Shown: piece by piece, positions 33,818 through 41,941 of the stretch
How the letters are laid out: each line of letters begins with the position of its first letter
Position numbering within the stretch: the first letter of the stretch is position 1
Source of the DNA: Modestobacter sp. VKM Ac-2982
GTDB taxonomy: Bacteria > Actinomycetota > Actinomycetes > Mycobacteriales > Geodermatophilaceae
Reading direction: 5' to 3'
Length of the DNA: 64,000 nucleotides
Assembly: GCF_026967935.1 (NCBI RefSeq)
Contig: NZ_JAPVBL010000002.1
Span: 186,001 to 250,000 of the forward strand
Made by a program: the position numbers and the translations under genes
The notes under the pieces: generated by a model
What the model was told of the DNA's origin: nothing
What the model saw: only the letters and a program-made list of their open reading frames with translations
Databases searched by the model: none

Positions 33818-35152
33818 TCAGCCGCCCCGGCGCTCGGCGGCCACCGAACGGCGCTGCGTCTCCGCCCGGGTGCGCAGCTCCGCGGCCTCGGCGGCGAGCC
33901 GGCGGTCACGGGCCCGGGCCTCCTCCTCGTAGCGCGCCAGGGTGGCCGCCAGTTCCTCCCGGACCTGCCGTCGCGCCGGCGTGGCCGAGCCACTGCGCAC
34001 GCCGTCGCCGGCCGGCTGCTCGGGCAGCGGCGTGCCCGCCTGTTCGGCCGCCTGTTCCGCGGACTCCACCGCGGCCTGCCCCCCGGCGTCGGCCAGCCGC
34101 TCCAGTGCCGCGTCGAGCCGGGGGACCAGTTCGTCGAGGCGCTGCAGCCGGCGGTCGACGGCCGCCTGTCCCGGTCGCCGGGTCCGGGTGCGGCACTCCT
34201 CCAGCCAGGACACCGTGCCGGCCAGGTCGTGCAGCAGACCCTCGACCTCGCGTTCGCGCTCCGCGACCTCCTCCTCCGCGGCCTTCCGGGCGATGACCTC
34301 CGACTGCCCGGTGACCAGCGGCGAGGTGGCCAGCAGGTAGATGCCGACGGTCATCACGGCCAGGGCGACCAGGAAACCGGCGAGCGGGAGCACGCCCACG
34401 GCCAGCGCGGTGCCCAGCACGACGACGCTGATCCCGATGGCGGCCAGCGGCTCGGTGGCGGCCAGCGCCGGGTAGGACGCCGCCAGCGGGGCCATCTCGT
34501 AGGCGCTCTGCGCCAGCAGGGTCCCCGCGACGGCGGTGACGGCGACGGCGTACGTGGTCCAGGAGCTCAGCAGCCCACCGATGCCGTCGTCCAGGAAGGC
34601 GCTCACGGCCACGTGGGTGAACGCCGACTGGAGCGCGAACAGCATGCCGGCGCCGGCCCCGAGCATCGGCGCCTCCCGGGCGGGGGCGAGCTTCCGCGCG
34701 GTGGCCACCAGCCCGCCCACCAGGGAGCCGATCACCGCGAGCACGACCAGCCACTGCCACAGCGGCGGCTCGACGTCCGCCCCCTCCTCCGGGCGGGCGA
34801 TGACCAGGAAGCCGGCCAGGCCGCCGGCGGTGGCCAGCATGCCCAGCCAGTCGCGTCGCGTCAGTCGCTGGCGCGCCCAGACCGCCGAGATCGGGAGGGC
34901 GAACAGCAGGCGGGCCACCAGCAGCGGTTGCACGAGCGCGACCGAGCCCATGCCCAGCGCCGCCCCGCTGAACAGGTTGCCGACGACGGCGGTGCCCACC
35001 CCGATCAGCCAGGGCGGCTGGCGCACCAGCCACCACAGCAGGCTGAGCCGCAGCGTCTTGCCGGGCGGGGCGGTGAAGGCGACCCGTTGCTGCACCACCG
35101 ATCCGATGCCGAACAGCAGGGCGGCGCCGAGTGCCAGCAGGTAGACGGTCAC
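33818..35152 (-). CDS. DMT/NIPA-like membrane protein with coiled-coil tail
   Basis: The product is 444 residues, GTG start. The first 280 residues have nine to ten hydrophobic helices and open with YLLALGAALLFGIGSVVQQRVA, the QQR motif of DMT-superfamily proteins related to magnesium-transporter NIPA. Residues about 285-444 are cytosolic, Glu/Arg/Ala-rich heptad-like sequence (KAAEEEVAEREREVEGLL and VREELAATLARYEEEARARDRRL), predicting coiled coil. It is divergent from a paralog across 99 bp. The transported solute is unknown. Confidence 0.83.
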   Translation of the reverse strand: MTVYLLALGAALLFGIGSVVQQRVAFTAPPGKTLRLSLLWWLVRQPPWLIGVGTAVVGNLFSGAALGMGSVALVQPLLVARLLFALPISAVWARQRLTRRDWLGMLATAGGLAGFLVIARPEEGADVEPPLWQWLVVLAVIGSLVGGLVATARKLAPAREAPMLGAGAGMLFALQSAFTHVAVSAFLDDGIGGLLSSWTTYAVAVTAVAGTLLAQSAYEMAPLAASYPALAATEPLAAIGISVVVLGTALAVGVLPLAGFLVALAVMTVGIYLLATSPLVTGQSEVIARKAAEEEVAEREREVEGLLHDLAGTVSWLEECRTRTRRPGQAAVDRRLQRLDELVPRLDAALERLADAGGQAAVESAEQAAEQAGTPLPEQPAGDGVRSGSATPARRQVREELAATLARYEEEARARDRRLAAEAAELRTRAETQRRSVAAERRGG

Positions 35153-35251
35153 GGCAGCGGGGTACCCCGCTCGCCGGTGGGGTAAGGCAGCGCCGGCAGC
35201 TTCCGGGGGCCTCGTGTCCCGCTGCCCCCGCCGGTTCCCCCAGGAGGCCTC

Positions 35252-36310
35252 GTGCTGATCGCCGTCATCGCCGCCATCGCGGCGGGGGCCTGTTTCGCGG
35301 CCGCCGGGGTCCTGCAGCAGCGCGCGGCCAGCAGGCTGGACTCCGACGAGTCGCTGTCCCCGGCGCTGCTCCGTGACCTGGCCCGGCAGCGGCTGTGGGT
35401 GATCGGGATCAGCCTGGCGGTGCTGTCCTACGGCTTCCAGGGCCTCGCGCTGGCGAACGGCCCGCTCTCGCTCGTCCAGCCGTTGATCGTCATGGAGGTC
35501 GTCTTCGCGCTGCCGGTCGCCGCCCGGCTGCACGGCATGCGGATGCAGGCCCGGGACTGGCTGGGCGCCCTGATGGTCACCGCCGGGCTCGCCGTGGGCC
35601 TCGCCGCCGCGTCACCCTCGGAGGGGACGACCGAGGCACCGCTCGACGACTGGCTGTTCCTGCTGCTGGCGGTGGGCGTTCTCGTGGTCGCGGCGCTGGC
35701 CGTCGGCCGGCGGCGGAAGGGGCCGCTGCGGGCCACGATGTTCGCGCTGGCCGGGGCGTCGGTGATGGGGACCCAGTCCGCGCTGTTCGACGCCACCATC
35801 GACCGGTTCAGCGACGGCTTCGCCGCGGTCTTCACCGCCTGGCAGACCTACCTGCTGGTGGTCGCCAGCATCGGCGGGCTGTTGCTGATCCAGAGTGCGT
35901 TCAACAGCGGGCCGCTGGTCGCCAGCATGCCGGTGATCGACGCTGTCGAGCCCGCCGTGGCCGTCACGATCGGCGTGATGCTCTTCGGGGAGTCACTGGC
36001 CCCCGGGGTGGGCCGGCACCTGCTTGCCGCGTGCGGTGCAGCGGTCGCGCTGGCCGGCATCGTCGTCCTGGACACCTCGCCCCTCACCAAGCGGTTGCAC
36101 CAGTCGGAGGAGGACGACAAGGGCGACGGCGACCACGAGGGCGAGGGCGAGGGCGAGGGCGAGGGCGAGGGCGAGGGCGAGCGGGCGCCCACCGCGGTGG
36201 CCAGCGTGATCCGGCCGTCGCCGACCGCAGACGTGACCACCGCGGGGTCCGGCGCCACCCGGCCCCGCCAGCTGCGGGCGCCGTCCCGGCGCGGGTGGGT
36301 CAGGCGCTGA
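35252..36310 (+). CDS. DMT/NIPA-like membrane protein with Glu-Gly repeat tail
   Basis: The product is 352 residues, GTG at 35252 after AGGAGG. The N-terminal AVIAAIAAGACFAAAGVLQQRAASRL matches its divergent paralog (33818-35152), and the first 280 residues hold about nine helices. The C-terminus instead has an acidic seven-fold Glu-Gly repeat and a basic end. The last 11 bp overlap the convergent glycosyltransferase gene. The pair probably arose by inverted duplication, and the tails evolved separately. Confidence 0.83.
   Translation: MLIAVIAAIAAGACFAAAGVLQQRAASRLDSDESLSPALLRDLARQRLWVIGISLAVLSYGFQGLALANGPLSLVQPLIVMEVVFALPVAARLHGMRMQARDWLGALMVTAGLAVGLAAASPSEGTTEAPLDDWLFLLLAVGVLVVAALAVGRRRKGPLRATMFALAGASVMGTQSALFDATIDRFSDGFAAVFTAWQTYLLVVASIGGLLLIQSAFNSGPLVASMPVIDAVEPAVAVTIGVMLFGESLAPGVGRHLLAACGAAVALAGIVVLDTSPLTKRLHQSEEDDKGDGDHEGEGEGEGEGEGEGERAPTAVASVIRPSPTADVTTAGSGATRPRQLRAPSRRGWVRR
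36137..36178 (+). repeat. 6-bp tandem repeat encoding (EG)7
   Basis: Seven identical gagggc units, followed by gag, lie in the 3' end of the DMT-like gene. Unit length is in frame. Confidence 0.95.
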
Positions 36311-37571
36311 GCCGGGGGGCGGCCGAGCCGGCGGACGCCGCGGCGCGCCACACCGGCAGGAGGTCCTCGCGGACGACGTCGGACCACCGCGGCACGGTGC
36401 CCTCGACGGTCCGCCGGGCGGCCTCGCCGATCCGGGCCCGGCGTGCGCCGTCGGTCAGCAGCGGGCGCAGCGCCGCTGCCCAGGCGTCCGGGTCGTCCCC
36501 GCTGACCAGCACGCCGTCCTCCCCGGGCGCGGTCAGCCACTGGGCGGTGCGCTCCCCGGCGGGCAGCACCACCGGCAGCCCGGCGGCCATCGCCTCGAGG
36601 ACCACGTTGCCGGCGGTCTCGCTGCGGGAGGGGAAGGCGAAGACGTCGCACCCGGCGTAGACCCGGGCCAGCTCGGCCTGGGGCAGGTGCCCCAGGTGCG
36701 TCACCACGGGGCCCAGCAGCCGGCGGACCGGGGCCACCGCCGCCCCGTCACCGGCCAGCACCAGCTGGACGGGGACCCCGGCGCGGTGCAGCCGGTGCAC
36801 CGCCTCGGCCAGCAGCGGTGCGCCCTTGGAGACGTCGACCCGGCCGGCGAAGAGCACCAGCGGGCTGGTGGGGGACAGGCCGTACGCGTCGCTGAGCCAC
36901 TGCCGGTCGCCGTCCCCGCGGGAGAACAACCGCGTGTCCAGGCCCCGGCGCAGCCGGGACACCGTGGTGTCCGGGGCCGCGGCGGCGAACTCCGCGGCGT
37001 CGTCCGGGCTGGAGGCGAGCACGTGGCTGCACGCGCGCAGCAGCCGGTCGCGCCGGCGCCGGGCGAGCCGGGCCACCACCGCCTCGGGACCGAGGCGGTC
37101 CAGTTGGTCGACCACGGCCGCCGGCAGCCGCCCGAGCACCTGCCGGGTGTAGAGCGCGGCCAGCGCCGGGACGTCGGTGTGCACCGACCCCACCAGCGCG
37201 GGCCGGTACCGGGCCTGCAACCGCAGCGCGGTGGCGGTGAACGCGAAGGAGTGGGTGGCGTGCCAGATCTGGTGCCGCGGCAGCCGCCGGGCCAGGCCGG
37301 GGTGGAACGGGGTCAGGTCGGAGCCGTCGACGCCACCGACCAGGCCCTGCACGGAGGAGCTCGTCAGCATCGGGCGCAGCGCGACGAACCGGACGTTGTC
37401 GGCGATCGGATCGGTGCCGGGCGGGGCGCCGAGCACGTACACCGTCAGGTCCACCCCGGGCATCCCCGCGACCGCACCGGCCAGCCGCTCCCAGCACTTC
37501 ACGTGTCCACCGGACGCCGGCCCGCGGACCAGTTCGACCAGCACGGCGACCGAGAGCGGGGCGGCAGGCAC
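36300..37571 (-). CDS. Family 4 glycosyltransferase
   Basis: This 423-residue GT-B enzyme starts at GTG. The N-terminal domain contains VELVRGPASGGHVKCWERLA (acceptor domain start). The C-terminal donor domain holds PLVLFAGRVDVSKGAPLLAEA, CDVFAFPSRSETAGNVVLEAMAAGLPVVLP (the EX7E-type motif of GT4) and DDPDAWAAAL. It transfers an activated sugar to an unknown acceptor. Its position next to the hopanoid cluster and divergent from a B12 radical SAM gene suggests a lipid acceptor, which is only inference. Confidence 0.87.
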   Translation of the reverse strand: MPAAPLSVAVLVELVRGPASGGHVKCWERLAGAVAGMPGVDLTVYVLGAPPGTDPIADNVRFVALRPMLTSSSVQGLVGGVDGSDLTPFHPGLARRLPRHQIWHATHSFAFTATALRLQARYRPALVGSVHTDVPALAALYTRQVLGRLPAAVVDQLDRLGPEAVVARLARRRRDRLLRACSHVLASSPDDAAEFAAAAPDTTVSRLRRGLDTRLFSRGDGDRQWLSDAYGLSPTSPLVLFAGRVDVSKGAPLLAEAVHRLHRAGVPVQLVLAGDGAAVAPVRRLLGPVVTHLGHLPQAELARVYAGCDVFAFPSRSETAGNVVLEAMAAGLPVVLPAGERTAQWLTAPGEDGVLVSGDDPDAWAAALRPLLTDGARRARIGEAARRTVEGTVPRWSDVVREDLLPVWRAAASAGSAAPRLSA

Positions 37572-37716
37572 GGGGTGTTCCTATCCCGCCGACGGCCACC
37601 CGACCACCCGGACGCATCCGTTGCCCGGCCCCGGAGGGACGTGCTTCGATGGCCCGGTCCGGCGGTTCGTGCTGAGCACAGGCAGTCATGCCGCCCGACC
37701 AGCACAGGGAGCCCCC

Positions 37717-37824
37717 ATGGGTGCCAACGCGCGCGTCGCACTGCTCAGCCTCGCCTCAGCCAGCCTGGTCGCCGTCATGATCGACTTCATGCTGAAAGAG
37801 CTCGGACGGTCTTCGGCCAAGTGA
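37717..37824 (+). CDS. 35-residue single-helix membrane peptide, unknown
   Basis: This short frame starts at ATG, with AGGGAG six bases upstream, and ends in a GTGA overlap with the radical SAM gene, so translation of the two is coupled. The peptide is hydrophobic from about residue 7 to 26 (VALLSLASASLVAVMIDFML) and ends in a basic/polar KELGRSSAK. No cysteine is present. It does not match a family I know. Possible roles are a membrane anchor or helper for the enzyme, or a leader peptide. The divergent gap upstream (37572-37716) shows no clear motif. Confidence 0.6.
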   Translation: MGANARVALLSLASASLVAVMIDFMLKELGRSSAK

Positions 37825-39491
37825 CGCAGCACCCGGCGCGGGGGACCGGGCAGGACCAGGTCGGTCCGCCGACGTCGGAGCCCGGGTCGTCCCGGGTCCC
37901 GGTGGCCGACCCCGGTCCCGCGCGCCGGGTGCTCTGCGTCTTCCCGCGTTACGCGAAGTCGTTCGGGACCCTGGACCACGCCTTCCCGCTGGTCGGGGCC
38001 ACGGCCTTCATGCCACCCCAGGGGATCCTCACGATCGCGGCGTACCTGCCGGCCGGCTGGTCGGTGCGCTTCGTCGACGAGAACGTCCGCCCGGTGGCCG
38101 ACGCGGACCTGGCCTGGGCCGAGGTCGTGTTCCTCACCGGCATGCACGTGCAGCGGGCCCGGGTGGAGGAGCTCATCGACCGGGCGCACCAGGCCGGTGC
38201 CCTCGTCGCGCTGGGCGGTCCGTCCGTCTCCGCCTGCCCGGAGCTCTACCCCGGTCCCGACCTGCTGCACGTCGGCGAGCTGGGTGACGCCACCGCGGCG
38301 CTGATCGCCCGGCTGACGGACGACGTGAGCCGCCCGGCCGCCCAGGAGGCATACCGGACCGAGGAGCGGCTGGAACTGGCGGACTGCCCGCCACCGGCCT
38401 ACCACCTCATCGACCTGGACGACTACCTGCTCGCCAGCGTGCAGTTCTCCAGTGGCTGCCCGTTCCGGTGCGAGTTCTGCGACATCCCGGCGCTGTACGG
38501 CCGCCGGCCACGGATGAAGACGGTCGGGCAGGTGACCGCGGAGCTCGACGCGATGCTCGCCGTGGGCGACCCGGGCACGGTGTACTTCGTCGACGACAAC
38601 TTCATCGCCGACCCGCACGCCGCCCTGTCCCTGCTGCACGGGTTGGTCGACTGGCAGCGCAGCCGCGGCTACCCGCTGTCGTTCGCCTGCGAGGCGACGA
38701 TGAACCTGGCCCAGCGCACCGACGTGCTCGAGCTGATGCGCGAGGCGTCCTTCGTCCAGGTGTTCCTGGGTGTGGAGTCACCGAGCACGTCGGCGCTGCA
38801 GCTGATCAAGAAGCAGCAGAACCTGCGCCGCCCGGTGCTGGACGCGATCGGCACCATCAACGACCACGGGCTGGAGGTGGTCGCCGGGATCATCCTGGGC
38901 CTGGACACCGACGACGCGGCGACCGTCCCCGACCTGCTGGCCTTCGTCGCGGCGTCGCAGGTGCCGATGCTGACGATCAACCTGCTGCACGCGCTGCCCC
39001 GCACCGCACTGTGGGACCGGCTGGTGGCCGAGGGGCGGCTGCTCGACGACCCGGGCGACCGGGAGTCCAACGTCGACTTCCTCCGGCCCTACGACGAGGT
39101 GGTGGCCGGCTGGCGGGACGTGGTGCTCGAGGTGTTCACCCCGGACGCCCTCTACGCCCGGTTCGCCCACCAGCTGGAGCGCACCTACCCGAACCGTCGC
39201 CCGCGGCCGCAGCGCCCGGTCACCCGGGCCGACCTCCGCCGCGGGCTGTCGGTGCTGACCCGGATCGGCTGGCACGTCGGCGTCCGCAGCGACTACCGCC
39301 GGGCCTTCTGGCGGATGGCGCTGCCGTTGCTGCGGCAGGGCAGGGTGGAGAAGGTCGTCCACTTCGCCACGGTCACCCACCACCTGGTGACCTTCGCCCG
39401 TGAGGTGGCCGCGGGCACGGCGGACAAGTGCTTCTACAACCCGGCTGGTGCGCGTCCGCTCACCGGCGGTCTGCCGGTCGTCCCCGGCTGA
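37821..39491 (+). CDS. B12-binding-domain radical SAM enzyme (HpnP-like, DUF4070 type)
   Basis: The product is 556 residues. A cobalamin-binding Rossmann-like domain (about 35-170; VLCVFPRYAKSFG, ENVRPVADADLAWAEVVFLTGM, LGGPSVSACPELY) is followed by a radical SAM domain with SSGCPFRCEFCDIPALYGRRPRMK (CxxxCxxC at about 213-220). A C-terminal region like that of hopanoid C-2 methylase HpnP follows (SFACEATMNLA, VFLGVESPSTSALQ). Class B enzymes of this type methylate unactivated carbons or rearrange rings. GTG at 37821 overlaps the micropeptide stop; GTG near 37902 would remove a disordered N-terminus. Hopanoid or another lipid as substrate is inferred from its neighbours. Confidence 0.85.
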   Translation: MTQHPARGTGQDQVGPPTSEPGSSRVPVADPGPARRVLCVFPRYAKSFGTLDHAFPLVGATAFMPPQGILTIAAYLPAGWSVRFVDENVRPVADADLAWAEVVFLTGMHVQRARVEELIDRAHQAGALVALGGPSVSACPELYPGPDLLHVGELGDATAALIARLTDDVSRPAAQEAYRTEERLELADCPPPAYHLIDLDDYLLASVQFSSGCPFRCEFCDIPALYGRRPRMKTVGQVTAELDAMLAVGDPGTVYFVDDNFIADPHAALSLLHGLVDWQRSRGYPLSFACEATMNLAQRTDVLELMREASFVQVFLGVESPSTSALQLIKKQQNLRRPVLDAIGTINDHGLEVVAGIILGLDTDDAATVPDLLAFVAASQVPMLTINLLHALPRTALWDRLVAEGRLLDDPGDRESNVDFLRPYDEVVAGWRDVVLEVFTPDALYARFAHQLERTYPNRRPRPQRPVTRADLRRGLSVLTRIGWHVGVRSDYRRAFWRMALPLLRQGRVEKVVHFATVTHHLVTFAREVAAGTADKCFYNPAGARPLTGGLPVVPG

Positions 39492-39497
39492 GGGCGC

Positions 39498-40700
39498 TCA
39501 GGTCCCCCCGGCGCCGAGGGCCTCCCCGGCCCCGAGGGCGATGGTCAGCTGCAGCACCGTCTGCGGGTCCTCGAGCCGGTCGCCGTACAGGTCGCGCAGC
39601 TGACCCATCCGGTACCGCACGGTCTGTGGGTGCACGAACAGCTCGGCGGCGACCTGCTCGCGCCGGCCGTGGTGCAGCAGCCACGAGCGCAGGGTCTCCG
39701 CCAGCTTCTCCCGGGTGGCCGGGGTCAGCCCGTCCAGCGGTGCCAGCGCCGCGGCCCGCAGGTCGGCCAGCGCGTCCTCGTCGGCCCGCAGCACCAGCTC
39801 CGGCAGCCGCTGCTCGGTGTCCAGTGGCGCCGACCCGGTGGCGCGCAGGCCGAGCCGCAGGGCGCGCAGCGCGCGGGCGTAGGAGCCGGCGACCGCGGAC
39901 CAGGGCCGGGCCGGGCCGACCACCGCCGTCCGCCCCTCGAGGGCGCGCAGCAGGGCGGTCCGGGCGCCGTCCCCGGCGTCGGGCACCAGCAGCACGCTGA
40001 GCTCCAGGGCCGGGTCCAGGCCCGGCGGGTCGTCGTCCAGCTGGAGGGTGCGGGAGTCCAGCAGCGCGACGGCGCCGCGCGCCCGCACCTCCGGCAGCAG
40101 CACGGCGGTGAGCGTCCGCGGCGGCGGCCAGCCGGCCCGCTCCGCGGCCGGGGTGAGGTCGTGCAGCGGGCGGCCGGCCAGCAGCAGCGCGCCCAGCCGC
40201 TCGCGGTGGTGCCGGCGGACCCGCCCGGTCGTCTCCAGCTCGTCGGTGTGCCCGGCCACGCTGGCCGCGGACAGCTGGTCGATGTAGGCGAACACCAGCT
40301 CGGCGAAGCGGGCCAGCGACCCCACCGAGAGGCCGGCGCCCACGGCGGTGTCGCTCATGTGCCGCCAGGACACCCGGGCGCCGACCCGGTAGGCGGCCAG
40401 CAGGGCGTCCATCGACCGTCCGCTGCGCGCCTCGCCCCGGCCCAGTGAGTACGCGCCCTCCAGCGCCGGGCCGATCGGCCGGCTCGCATCGGCGCCCCCG
40501 GCGGTGGTGGCCAGCTCCAGGAAGCCGCCGAGGGCGAGCTGGACGGCGTTGGAGATGGCCCGGCCCATCTCCCCGGAGAACGCACCGGCGTAGCTGGGCA
40601 CCTCGACCACGATGCTGGCCACGGTCTGCTCGGCGACGGCGGGGAGCTGAGCCCGCATCGCCGTGACCACCGGTGGCGGGAAGGTGACCTGGTCGCTCAT
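39498..40700 (-). CDS. PucR/CdaR-family transcriptional regulator
   Basis: The product is 400 residues, ATG at 40700, eight bases after AGGAGG (GTG at 40709 is too close). The helical N-terminal region contains MDALLAAYRVGARVSWRHMS, as in the paralog at 32395. The HTH_30 at about 345-370 reads HGRREQVAAELFVHPQTVRYRMGQLRDLYG. It is divergent from the reductase/desaturase pair and probably controls it; it is convergent with the radical SAM gene, 6 bp away. Confidence 0.88.
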   Translation of the reverse strand: MSDQVTFPPPVVTAMRAQLPAVAEQTVASIVVEVPSYAGAFSGEMGRAISNAVQLALGGFLELATTAGGADASRPIGPALEGAYSLGRGEARSGRSMDALLAAYRVGARVSWRHMSDTAVGAGLSVGSLARFAELVFAYIDQLSAASVAGHTDELETTGRVRRHHRERLGALLLAGRPLHDLTPAAERAGWPPPRTLTAVLLPEVRARGAVALLDSRTLQLDDDPPGLDPALELSVLLVPDAGDGARTALLRALEGRTAVVGPARPWSAVAGSYARALRALRLGLRATGSAPLDTEQRLPELVLRADEDALADLRAAALAPLDGLTPATREKLAETLRSWLLHHGRREQVAAELFVHPQTVRYRMGQLRDLYGDRLEDPQTVLQLTIALGAGEALGAGGT

Positions 40701-40718
40701 CGTCCACACCTCCTCTTT

Positions 40719-40731
40719 GTTCGCGGAGAAC
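40719..40731. promoter_or_regulatory. Candidate operator and promoter in the desaturase divergent gap
   Basis: GTTC-GCGGA-GAAC is a perfect dyad, followed at once by a repeat of its right arm (AGAAC at 40732-40736). An inverted AGTTCTT copy lies at 40764-40770. TAAGAC at 40786-40791 lies 7 bases before the reductase ATG, fitting a -10 element of a leaderless transcript. Confidence 0.45.
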
Positions 40732-40798
40732 AGAACCTACCGCCCGATTCACGTCACGAGCACAGTTCTTCGCCCCCCGTGCGGGTAAGACTCAATGC

Positions 40799-41905
40799 AT
40801 GACCGCCACCGTTCCGCGTCCGTCGCCGGTTCGCCCCGTGCTGACCACGCTGCGCGACCGGGTGCTCAAGGTGGCCGAGCTGGTCACCACCCCGCTGCTG
40901 CCCGCCGACTACCTGGACCTGGTCGATCCGCTGCGCTCCGGCGCCGCGCTGCGCGGCCGGATCGAGGCGGTGCACCGCGAGACCCGCGACGCCGCCAGCA
41001 TCGTGATCCGCCCCGGCCGCGACTGGCTCCCGCACACCCCGGGCCAGTACGTCCGGATCGGCATCGACATCGACGGGGTGCGCCTGTGGCGCGCGTACTC
41101 GATCACCTCGGTGCTCGGCCGCGCCGACGGCCGGTTCACCATCACCGTCAAGGCGATCCCCGACGGCAAGGTCAGCAACCACCTGGTGCACCGGGCCCAG
41201 CCCGGTACGGTCGTACAGCTGGACCAGGCGACCGGTGACTTCGTGCTCCCCGAGCAGCGGCCGGCCAAGGCGCTGTTCGTGACGGCGGGCTCGGGCATCA
41301 CACCGGTCATGGGCATCCTGCGCAACCTGGGCGAGGACGCCGGGTGCGACGTCGTCCTGGTCCACTCCGCACCGACCGTCGAGGACGTCATCTTCGGTGC
41401 CGAGCTCCGCGAGCTGGCCGCAGCCGGCCGGATCCGGCTGGTCGAGCACCACACCCAGGACGCCGGGCTGCTGGATGCCCCGGCGATCGCCGACCTGGTG
41501 CCCGACCTGGCCGAGCGGGCCACCTGGGCCTGCGGCCCGGTCGGGCTGCTCGAGGCGCTGGAGGAGCACTGGGCCGACCAGGGCATCGCCGACCGGCTCT
41601 ACACCGAGCGCTTCCGCCCCCGGGTGCTGGTCACCGGCGAGGGCGGCACCGTCACCTTCGCGAAGTCCGAGCGGGTGCTGGAGGTCGATGGTGCGACCCC
41701 GATCCTGGACGCCGCCGAGGAGGCCGGGCTGCTCATGCCCAGCGGCTGCCGGATGGGCATCTGCTACGGCTGCGTGCTGCCGCTGCGCGAGGGCGCCGTC
41801 CGTGACCTGCGCAACGGGGAGCTGACCACCGCCGCCCCCGGTGACGGCGTCCTGATCCAGACCTGCGTCAGCGCTGCCGCTGACGCCTGCGACATCGACC
41901 ACTGA
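40799..41905 (+). CDS. Ferredoxin reductase (FAD, NAD(P), [2Fe-2S]) for the acyl desaturase
   Basis: The product is 368 residues. An FAD domain has WRAYSITS (about residues 100-107), an NAD(P) domain has TAGSGITPVMGIL (about 161-173), and a C-terminal plant-type ferredoxin domain has GCRMGICYGC with a later QTCVS. The same architecture as Mycobacterium tuberculosis Rv3230c, which passes electrons to the DesA3 desaturase; here too the desaturase gene follows, 36 bp away. No ribosome site is seen at the ATG, so translation may be leaderless. Confidence 0.93.
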   Translation: MTATVPRPSPVRPVLTTLRDRVLKVAELVTTPLLPADYLDLVDPLRSGAALRGRIEAVHRETRDAASIVIRPGRDWLPHTPGQYVRIGIDIDGVRLWRAYSITSVLGRADGRFTITVKAIPDGKVSNHLVHRAQPGTVVQLDQATGDFVLPEQRPAKALFVTAGSGITPVMGILRNLGEDAGCDVVLVHSAPTVEDVIFGAELRELAAAGRIRLVEHHTQDAGLLDAPAIADLVPDLAERATWACGPVGLLEALEEHWADQGIADRLYTERFRPRVLVTGEGGTVTFAKSERVLEVDGATPILDAAEEAGLLMPSGCRMGICYGCVLPLREGAVRDLRNGELTTAAPGDGVLIQTCVSAAADACDIDH

Positions 41906-41941
41906 TCCAGAACCGCTGTCCCACCAGCTGAGGAGCTGCAC

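Noticed and set aside
36687..39491. Radical SAM protein extended to a 934-residue protein
   Set aside because: The upstream 370 codons are antisense to the glycosyltransferase and low-complexity. The B12 domain begins shortly after the GTG at 37821, which has the coupled overlap.
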